Assembly (NCBI RefSeq): GCF_031851795.1
Contig: NZ_CP134696.1
Coordinates: forward strand, 1,359,576 to 1,423,575
Source: Pontibacter sp. G13
GTDB taxonomy: Bacteria; Bacteroidota; Bacteroidia; J057
Length of the DNA stretch: 64,000 nt
Direction: 5' to 3'
Shown here: in pieces, positions 58,220 to 64,000 of the stretch
How positions within the stretch are numbered: position 1 is the first letter of the stretch
Layout: every line of letters begins with the position of its first letter
The notes under the pieces: model-generated
What the model saw: only the letters and a program-made list of their open reading frames with translations
Told to the model about the DNA's origin: nothing
The model's database searches: none
Position numbers and translations under genes: made by a program

Positions 58220-60433
58220 CTAGAGATTCTCCAGCAGGAAGTCCGTCATTTTCTTGTACAAGTGCAAGCGGGTGTAGCCGCCGTAGATACCGTGGTTTCG
58301 GTTGGGATACATGAACATGTCAAACTGCTTGTTGGCATTCACCAAAGCAGTGGTCATCTCCAAGGAGTTTTGGACATGGACGTTGTCATCCGCCGTACCG
58401 TGAACCAGCAGGTAAGATCCCTTCAGGTCCTTGGCAAAATTGATGGGGGAATTGCCATCATATCCGCGCTCATTCAACTGAGGAGTCTTCAAGTAGCGCT
58501 CGGTGTAGATCGTATCGTAGAATCTCCAATTGGTCACAGGAGCAACTGCGATCCCCGCCTTGAAAGTTCCATTTCCTTTGGTCATACAAAGGGAAGTCAT
58601 GTATCCACCATAGCTCCATCCCCAAATTCCAATTCGGTTGCGATCCACATACGGCAGCGTACCGAAGTGTTGAGCGGCAGACACCTGATCCAAGGTCTCC
58701 AAGTTGCCCAAATCAGCATAGGTACTCGCCCGGAAATCACGGCCTCGACCACCTGTACCGCGGTTGTCTACACATGCCACAATGTATCCCTGCTGGGCCA
58801 GCATCTGGAACCACATGTAGTTGAAGGAATTGCCGTGGCCCCAAGAATTGTTGACTTGCTGGCTACCCGGTCCGCCGTAGACAAACATCAGTACCGGGTA
58901 CTGCTTGTTGGGATCGAAATCCGAAGGCTTGATCATGTAGCCATTCAGTTCGGTTCCATCGGCAGCAGGCGCTGTGATAAATTCGGGTTCGGAAATATCC
59001 AACTTGGCCACACGGGTCTGGAGGTCCGTGTTGTCCTCCAAGGTCTTAATCGTTTTGCCCTTGGCATTCTTGAGGACGGTTACAGGTACCGAAGTATTGG
59101 TGCTGTAGCGATCCACAAAGTAGGTAAAGTCGGAAGAAGCGGTGATTCGGTGAGAACCAGCCTCTTCGGTCAGACGCTTTTTCTTTTTGCCCTTGAGGTT
59201 GACGACATAGAGGTGATTTTCCAAGGGAGACTCCTCTTTGGAAGTGTAGTACACCAACTCATTCTCCTCATCCACTCCCAACAAAGAAGTAACCTCGAAA
59301 TCGCCTTTGGTGATCTGAGTCATGAAATTGCCTTCGCTGTCGTAGCGGTAGATGTGGTTGTAGCCATCCATCTCGCTCATCCACAGGAATCCACCCAACG
59401 TCTCCATGAAGTGCCATTTGTCATCGGAAACCTCGTTGATGTAGGTTTCGCTATCCTCCACCAGAAACTCAAAAGATGCCCCGGTTTCAGCTTCCACGAG
59501 CAGTACTTCCAGGTGATTTTGGAGGCGATTCATACGCATCACGGCCAACTTGTCATTAGACGCGGTCCACTTGATGCGAGGAATGTATTGATCGGTTTCC
59601 TTGCCCAGATCCGCCTGAACGGTCTTCTTGGTATCTACGTCGTAGATGTGAATGGACACCTTGGAGTTTTCCTCACCTGCCTTTGGGTATTTGAAGGTTT
59701 CCATCGCAGGATACAGCGATCCGTAGATAGACATGGAAAACTGCTCTACCGCAGATTCATCGAATCGGTAGTAGGCAATACGATTCCCGTCTGGGGACCA
59801 TTTGAAGGCATCTACGAAGGCGAATTCTTCCTCATAGACCCAATCGGTCAACCCATTGATAATCTGGTTATGCGCACCATCGAAGGTTACCTGAACTTCC
59901 TTTCCCGAGGCGAGATCCGTGAAATACACATTGTTTTCAAACACGAATCCTACCTGTGATCCGTCAGGGGAAAAGGTGGCATTGGTGATTTTCTTGCCAG
60001 CATGGATCGGGGTGACCTTTCCCGTCTGGCGATCCGCTACGAAGCAGAACTCTTCAGAGGAATGGCGATAGATGGAGGTAACTTCCGCCATGAGAAGCAC
60101 CTTTTGCTCGTCAGCACTGAATCGGTAGCTCTCGACCTGTTCAGGCTGGAGGCCGCCAAGGTCCAATTTGCTGAAATCGAGGATCTGATCGACTTTCTTG
60201 GCTTTTTCGACACTGTAGCTGGCGATTCCCACCTCGGGTTCGAGGACAGAATAAAAGCGGTCATCAGCCATCCAGGTAAATCCCCCTACCCCTTTGGGAT
60301 AGTACTGGCCATACATCCAGATTTTTTCGAGGGTGATGGTTTCAGCGTTTGAGCGGCTTTGCGTAGAGAGTTGTGCCGGCAGTGGATTCAGTGCGAATAG
60401 GCCCACTACCAACCATAGGGCAAGGTGCTTCAT
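58220..60433 (-). CDS. S9 family dipeptidyl peptidase (DPP IV-like)
   Basis: A 737-residue secreted serine peptidase that removes N-terminal dipeptides, typically X-Pro. Signal 1-20 (ending PLPAQ). N-terminal eight-bladed propeller about 30-480 with the substrate-binding double Glu in DWVYEEEF. C-terminal alpha/beta-hydrolase domain with GWSYGGYM (Ser607), GTADDNVH (catalytic Asp at about 682) and NRNHGIYGG (His714); the order and the Tyr in MFVYGGPGSQ match DPP IV rather than prolyl oligopeptidase. Single gene. A near-consensus TAATTTCG with TTGG 19 bp upstream precedes it on the - strand. Confidence 0.94.
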   Translation of the reverse strand: MKHLALWLVVGLFALNPLPAQLSTQSRSNAETITLEKIWMYGQYYPKGVGGFTWMADDRFYSVLEPEVGIASYSVEKAKKVDQILDFSKLDLGGLQPEQVESYRFSADEQKVLLMAEVTSIYRHSSEEFCFVADRQTGKVTPIHAGKKITNATFSPDGSQVGFVFENNVYFTDLASGKEVQVTFDGAHNQIINGLTDWVYEEEFAFVDAFKWSPDGNRIAYYRFDESAVEQFSMSIYGSLYPAMETFKYPKAGEENSKVSIHIYDVDTKKTVQADLGKETDQYIPRIKWTASNDKLAVMRMNRLQNHLEVLLVEAETGASFEFLVEDSETYINEVSDDKWHFMETLGGFLWMSEMDGYNHIYRYDSEGNFMTQITKGDFEVTSLLGVDEENELVYYTSKEESPLENHLYVVNLKGKKKKRLTEEAGSHRITASSDFTYFVDRYSTNTSVPVTVLKNAKGKTIKTLEDNTDLQTRVAKLDISEPEFITAPAADGTELNGYMIKPSDFDPNKQYPVLMFVYGGPGSQQVNNSWGHGNSFNYMWFQMLAQQGYIVACVDNRGTGGRGRDFRASTYADLGNLETLDQVSAAQHFGTLPYVDRNRIGIWGWSYGGYMTSLCMTKGNGTFKAGIAVAPVTNWRFYDTIYTERYLKTPQLNERGYDGNSPINFAKDLKGSYLLVHGTADDNVHVQNSLEMTTALVNANKQFDMFMYPNRNHGIYGGYTRLHLYKKMTDFLLENL

Positions 60434-60538
60434 AAATGATCGATTTGGTGAAAGTCGAAATTACCAAAACCCTTCGAGATCGCCAATTTGCAGGAAGGTG
60501 GGAGATTTTCCATTTTTGCGGCAACTTCCCACCGCCTA

Positions 60539-61270
60539 ATGAGCACACAGATGACCTTTGCCGAGAACCTCCAGCACCTTCGTTCCGCCGCCAATCTCTC
60601 CCCTGAGCAGATGGCTCGCCTGTTGAGCGTATCTCCCTCCGAATGGAGTAGCTGGGAATCGGGTTCCGCCCACCCAGATCCGGCTTCCCTTGTCCGGATC
60701 TCGGACACGCTGCATATTCCGTTGGATCGATTGCTCAGACATGATCTGAGACAAATCGCCGAGCTCCGCGCCAAACGAGACCAGATCAAGCTTTTCCTAC
60801 TCGACATTGACGGCACCCTCACCAATGGGGGCATGATGTACTCCGAAAGTGGGGACCAGATCAAGCAATTCAATGTCAAGGACGGAATGGCCATCTACCG
60901 ACTCATCAAGCGAGGAGGCAAGGAGTTTGGCTTCATCTCCTCCGGCAATACCATCGAGATCATGAAGACCCGGGCCAAGACTTTGGGGATTCAGCGGGTG
61001 TATGCCGGCAAGCGGCCCAAGGTCGAAGTCATAGACGAATGGCTCGCAGAAATGGGCGCTACCTATGAGGAATTGGCCTATGTGGGAGATGATCTCAACG
61101 ACCTGCCAGCGATTCAGAAAGCCGGGATGTCGGCCTGTCCAGCAGATGCTTGCTGGCAAGTGCGAGCCGCCGTGGATCTGGTACTCACCAAAGGCGGCGG
61201 TCAAGGCTGCGTACGAGAGTTCCTCGAGGAGGTGCTAGGATATGACATCCATGAATTGCGGCAGAAATAG
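60539..61270 (+). CDS. XRE helix-turn-helix fused to KdsC-like HAD phosphatase
   Basis: A 243-residue fusion. Residues about 5-68 form an XRE DNA-binding domain (FAENLQHLRSAANLSPEQMARLL; VSPSEWSSWESGSAHPDPASLVRI). Residues about 80-243 are a C0-type HAD phosphatase of the KdsC family: LFLLDIDGTLTNGGMMY (D89, D91), QFNVKDGMAIYRLIKRGG, FISSGNT, YAGKRPKVEVI and YVGDDLNDLPA. KdsC hydrolyses KDO-8-phosphate in lipopolysaccharide synthesis and is normally about 170 residues with no DNA-binding part. The start at 60539 follows the closest in-frame Met of the domain. DNA-binding regulation by sugar phosphate is inference. Confidence 0.88.
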   Translation: MSTQMTFAENLQHLRSAANLSPEQMARLLSVSPSEWSSWESGSAHPDPASLVRISDTLHIPLDRLLRHDLRQIAELRAKRDQIKLFLLDIDGTLTNGGMMYSESGDQIKQFNVKDGMAIYRLIKRGGKEFGFISSGNTIEIMKTRAKTLGIQRVYAGKRPKVEVIDEWLAEMGATYEELAYVGDDLNDLPAIQKAGMSACPADACWQVRAAVDLVLTKGGGQGCVREFLEEVLGYDIHELRQK

Positions 61271-61326
61271 CCTTGAGGACCGCAGGATTCTCTGACCGCT
61301 CATCTAATTCTTGCGTATATTCCTGC

Positions 61327-61743
61327 ATGGAAACTCCCCATCAAACCGCTCATAACCACGTCGTATTCTTTGACGGCGTTTGCAACCTCTGCAATAGCAC
61401 CGTGGATTTTTTGATCCGGCGAGACCAAGACCACACCCTGCGTTTTGCTGCGAATCAGTCTGATTTTGCCCAAAAAATCCTCCGGGAAGAACTGGGCAAC
61501 CTAGATTCAGAGACGATCTATTATTGGGAGGATGGAAAGCTCTATGATCGAAGCGATGCGGTTTTCCGAATTTTCCGGCAATTGGGGGCACCGTGGAGTT
61601 GGATGTTTGCCTTGAGATTTGTCCCGAGAGGGATTCGGGATGGCGTCTATCGATGGATCGCCAAGAATCGGTACCGATGGTTTGGCAAAAAGGAAACCTG
61701 TCGCTTACCTACCCCTGAAGAGCGTGCCCAGTTCATCGCATAG
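61327..61743 (+). CDS. DCC-family thiol-disulfide oxidoreductase
   Basis: A 138-residue DUF393/DCC protein. VVFFDGVCNLCNSTVDFLIRRD carries the D-x-x-C-x-x-C redox motif that names the family; LRFAANQSDFAQKIL, SDAVFRIFRQLG and the basic C-terminus VYRWIAKNRYRWFGKKETC are also typical. The start at 61327 gives the normal length. The redox partner is unknown. It follows the XRE-KdsC gene by 56 bp on the same strand and may be co-transcribed. Confidence 0.9.
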   Translation: METPHQTAHNHVVFFDGVCNLCNSTVDFLIRRDQDHTLRFAANQSDFAQKILREELGNLDSETIYYWEDGKLYDRSDAVFRIFRQLGAPWSWMFALRFVPRGIRDGVYRWIAKNRYRWFGKKETCRLPTPEERAQFIA

Positions 61744-61776
61744 AATATCTTCAACATCACGCTGATACAAAACCAA

Positions 61777-61805
61777 AGGGCCATCCTCTGCTAGAGAATG
61801 GCCCT
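61777..61805. terminator. Bidirectional terminator
   Basis: AGGGCCAT ... ATGGCCCT with an inner CTCT/AGAG stem, between the convergent DCC and CBS genes. T-runs are short on both sides. Confidence 0.65.
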
Positions 61806-61829
61806 AAAATTTCGTTGTGCGAGTATGAA

Positions 61830-62273
61830 TCAACCGTATCCGCCGGATGAGATGTATCGTTCGAGGGATTCGATTTGGTCGGCTTGTTCGGAGATAATCG
61901 AGTTGACAGCATCTCCAATTGAGATCAAACCTTGCAATTCGCCATTGAACATCACGGGAAGATGTCGAATTTTCTTGACTGAAAAGAGCATCATGCAATC
62001 TTGCACGGTACGAGTCGGTTTGACGAAGTAGACCTGCCGAGTCATGAGTTCTTCGACGAGTGTTTCTTTGGAGGCTTTGCCCTTGAGGATGACCTTACGG
62101 GCGTAGTCGCGTTCGGAGAACATGCCGGCGAGTTTTCCATCTTTGTCGACGACTGGCAGGCATCCGACGTTGTGTTCCGCCATGACCTGTAGGGCTTCAT
62201 AGACGGTTTGGGTAGGCAGGACGGTCCAGACTCCCGGACCTTTTTTCGCGAGAATGTGTTTGACAGTAATCAT
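61830..62273 (-). CDS. CBS-domain pair protein
   Basis: A 147-residue protein made of two CBS motifs: about 15-70 (VYEALQVMAEHNVGCLPVVDKDGKLAGMFSERDYARKV) and about 80-135 (VQDCMMLFSVKKIRHLPVMFNGELQGLISIGDAV). Such Bateman modules bind adenine nucleotides and sense energy or NAD state. The start at 62273 (MITVKHILAKKG) is standard; the upstream extension is not. Partner enzyme unknown; stand-alone. Confidence 0.92.
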   Translation of the reverse strand: MITVKHILAKKGPGVWTVLPTQTVYEALQVMAEHNVGCLPVVDKDGKLAGMFSERDYARKVILKGKASKETLVEELMTRQVYFVKPTRTVQDCMMLFSVKKIRHLPVMFNGELQGLISIGDAVNSIISEQADQIESLERYISSGGYG

Positions 62274-62387
62274 AACTGACCCAATTCCTTGGTTGAACAT
62301 GAATGTAGACAGGCGATGGCTTCGTGCTGGAAATTTTCCCAACAGGAATATAGCGAAAAAACCAAGGAAAATCAAGCTCGCGAGACC

Positions 62388-62813
62388 CTATTTGCGTTTG
62401 GGATTGCCTTTGGTCAAGTACTCGTCATACCATGGATCTGTCAACTCCACGGCAAGTTCTACGAGGTTCATCAGGTCTTCGGGAGGGCCATCTGATTGAC
62501 TACCGAATGAAAAAGCAATACCGGTATCGATATCCTCTCCTTCAAAAGACATCTCCAGATAGCAGGGCTTGCCTTTGGGATCAGGCATTTCATAGCGCCC
62601 AGCTAGGTCAAAAAGTTCGGGGGAAATCCCATCCATGAATTGAGCGAAAAGTGGCTCATCGACTCGCCCCATCGCAAACTTGGACACGGATTTGTCACCG
62701 CTCCCATCTCCCATTCTATTCACTGCGCCACTGGCAGAAAGCAACAAGCTCAAAACGGATTTGCCATCCATTTCGAGCTTGATGTATACGCGTTCAATCT
62801 GTTCAATCTCCAT
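62388..62813 (-). CDS. Conserved-looking cytoplasmic protein of unknown function
   Basis: A 141-residue acidic protein that I do not recognise. It begins MEIEQIERVYIKLEMDGKSVLSLLLSASG, a strand-rich segment, and ends in SDGPPEDLMNLVELAVELTDPWYDEYL. No signal, membrane span or catalytic motif is seen. Its ATG overlaps the stop codon of the upstream small membrane gene (TAATG), so translation is coupled, which supports both reading frames. Confidence 0.65.
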   Translation of the reverse strand: MEIEQIERVYIKLEMDGKSVLSLLLSASGAVNRMGDGSGDKSVSKFAMGRVDEPLFAQFMDGISPELFDLAGRYEMPDPKGKPCYLEMSFEGEDIDTGIAFSFGSQSDGPPEDLMNLVELAVELTDPWYDEYLTKGNPKRK

Positions 62814-63031
62814 TAGGTGCAAATATACACCAAATAGCCCAAGAGGCCAGCCCCAGACGCCAGAAGCGTAGTAGCCAAGACCCAGGTCCATGCCTTGGGC
62901 AATTGTATGCCCTCATTTCTTCTTTGGTGATCAGGGGAAAACGTGATTCCTCCCTTGAGCCAACTGTTGAGCCCCAAATACACACTCAAGACAGCGGCCA
63001 GCCCGATCCAGCAAATGGTCATCAAGTCCAT
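62813..63031 (-). CDS. Small two-span membrane protein
   Basis: A 72-residue protein with two hydrophobic segments (about 5-22, ICWIGLAAVLSVYLGL; about 48-70, WVLATTLLASGAGLLGYLVYI) joined by a basic loop (SPDHQRRNEGIQLPK). No family recognised. Its TAA shares one base with the ATG of the following gene. Confidence 0.55.
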   Translation of the reverse strand: MDLMTICWIGLAAVLSVYLGLNSWLKGGITFSPDHQRRNEGIQLPKAWTWVLATTLLASGAGLLGYLVYICT

Positions 63032-63182
63032 ATCGGAATAGATACAGGTTACAGGTTAAGTAAAGGCGAGAATAGTGTTCCGGAACTCACAAAGGACAAC
63101 ATGCGGGAGTCTCTCAATCGGACCCGAGATCTCCCAATTTTATGATTGGATGGCTTTCCATCCTATTCGTTTAATCTCTCTG

Positions 63183-63731
63183 TCAATCTATGTAGGACAA
63201 TTGATCCCGGACCTCCATCAGTGCAAACCCCAACAGGTTTAGTCCTCGCCAATTTTGTGGCTGTCTGGCGTGTCCATGATCCTTGGCCAGCCCGATCCCC
63301 CAAATAGCGTCCAACGGACTTGCCTCCACCAACACTCGATGCCCAGTTCCCAGCAGAAATGCCTTCATGGCAGGGTTTTGTTCGAACTTGTGAAGATTGC
63401 CTGTTTTGACAATGTCAAATCGTCGGGCTTCCCATCTCGATTGGTCGAAATTCTGCACTGCCCGTCCCAGTTTCTTGGCTTCTCCCGGTGTCTTCACTGT
63501 CAAAATCTCGTCAAGACGCTCTTGATCGTTGAACAACCGAGCTTTCTCGGCCATCATCCAATGCTCTGCGGTCGGATATACATCGCCCTCCACCTCAAAC
63601 GGAGACTCGTACCACTGGCTGAAACAAGTTTGCGAAATGCTTCCATCTAGTGGGGGGGTATGTCCCCAAAAGAAGAGAAACCTTTGAGGCGCTCCTGCAC
63701 CGCGAATCAATTGCTCAATAGAATATTTCAA
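63183..63731 (-). CDS. NADAR family protein (YbiA-like)
   Basis: A 182-residue NADAR (NAD and ADP-ribose) domain protein: FLFFWGHTPP, CFSQWYESPFEVEGDVYPTAEHWMMAEKARLF, GRAVQNFDQSRWEARRFDIV, FLLGTGHRVLVEASPLDAIWGIGL and NLLGFALMEVRDQL are all diagnostic. YbiA-type members act as N-glycosidases on a toxic riboflavin-pathway intermediate; others remove or process ADP-ribose on nucleic acids and occur in phage-bacteria conflict. No riboflavin or ADP-ribosyltransferase gene is adjacent, so the choice is open. Confidence 0.93.
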   Translation of the reverse strand: MKYSIEQLIRGAGAPQRFLFFWGHTPPLDGSISQTCFSQWYESPFEVEGDVYPTAEHWMMAEKARLFNDQERLDEILTVKTPGEAKKLGRAVQNFDQSRWEARRFDIVKTGNLHKFEQNPAMKAFLLGTGHRVLVEASPLDAIWGIGLAKDHGHARQPQNWRGLNLLGFALMEVRDQLSYID

Positions 63732-63931
63732 TGGCTTATATGGTTGCGATAGTCAAATTTGGTTATCGTTTTCCTCACCTCCAAAGAATTGGGTTGAGTA
63801 TATCCGCAATTTACCGTAAAAGCCGTATTTATACCCGTTCATCCCCCGGCAAATCGAATTCAAAACACTTGGATCACATTCCGCTAATACCTGCTTCCGT
63901 GATTTGGCCCCCATATTTCAATGACCTAGAG

Positions 63932-64000
63932 ATGAAGCTTTACGTGTTTGATCTGGCCGGCACGACGGTCAACCAGACCTTTGGGGTCCATGACAGTATG
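63932..64000 (+). CDS. HAD-superfamily hydrolase, phosphonatase-like (3' end outside window)
   Basis: The first 23 codons of a gene starting at 63932: MKLYVFDLAGTTVNQTFGVH. D-L-A-G-T-T-V is the HAD nucleophile motif in the form used by phosphonoacetaldehyde hydrolase (PhnX)-like proteins (D-x-A-G-T-T). The remainder is outside the window. It is divergent from the NADAR gene. Confidence 0.75.
   Translation, partial: MKLYVFDLAGTTVNQTFGVHDSM

Noticed and set aside
58262-59959. 565-residue open frame opposite the DPP-IV-like gene
   Set aside because: Antisense shadow of a protein with a complete catalytic triad; low-complexity His/Val/Gln-rich translation typical of shadows.

Overview
The window is chromosomal DNA from a free-living Bacteroidota, most likely from the Cytophagia/Saprospiria side of the phylum; the rank below phylum is inference. 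Indicators are a type A and a type B type-IX-secretion C-terminal domain, a carboxypeptidase-regulatory/TonB-dependent receptor, a CBM9-DUF5916 outer-membrane protein, a Reg_prop/LytS-type sensor kinase, near-absence of Shine-Dalgarno sequences, and promoters of the TTTG-N19-TAnnTTTG type, the clearest being in front of the tRNA-Arg gene. I support 45 protein genes (two cut by the window ends) and one tRNA; there is no rRNA, CRISPR array or transposase.

Layout. 0-8.3 kb: end of a GH113-like glycosidase, a secreted protein of unknown role, an AddB-like nuclease, an HxlR regulator divergent from a SnoaL-like gene with two palindromic operators between them, and a secreted vWA-like protein. 8.5-14.7 kb: biotin-dependent acyl-CoA carboxylase (alpha and beta subunits) and a pair of paralogous secreted TPR proteins. 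14.9-17.1 kb: a higBA toxin-antitoxin module, whose antitoxin is fused to an ImmA/IrrE peptidase, lying between two long direct repeats. 17.2-25.2 kb: NUDIX hydrolase, AI-2E-family permease, YigZ, secreted metallopeptidase, MBL hydrolase, a membrane-anchored HsdR_N-type nuclease-like protein and a lipoprotein. 25.2-34.4 kb: an esterase pair (one apparently inactive), an orphan sensor kinase and a TonB-dependent receptor. 35-46 kb: AraC regulator, tRNA-Arg, small lipoproteins, SDR reductase, GNAT, a 1895-residue PKD-repeat protein and DUF427. 46.4-48.3 kb: an RNA-repair pair (RNA ligase plus HD-Pnk). 49.6-64 kb: moaC, a delta-60 propeller protein, DUF5916 protein, GH2 enzyme, DPP-IV-like peptidase, an XRE-KdsC fusion, DCC protein, CBS protein, a small translationally coupled pair, a NADAR protein and the start of a HAD hydrolase.

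Much of the genome is polymer degradation and surface biology (GH113-like, GH2, SASA-like, S9 and gluzincin peptidases, DUF5916, TonB receptor, PKD protein), scattered rather than in one polysaccharide-utilisation locus. Nucleic-acid maintenance and conflict functions (AddB-like nuclease, higBA-ImmA, HsdR_N membrane protein, RNA ligase/HD-Pnk, NADAR) form a second theme.

The most unusual DNA is intergenic. At least nine copies of one structured repeat occur in both orientations. Two composite repeat islands (23.57-24.47 kb and 48.33-49.51 kb) carry the same repeat modules largely inverted with respect to each other; the second contains a 216-bp tandem array directly behind the RNA-repair genes. 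The higBA module sits between two roughly 370-390 bp direct repeats that include a second, apparently decayed copy of its own promoter/operator. A promoter and a strong terminator in the gap at 34.7-34.9 kb bracket a possible small RNA.
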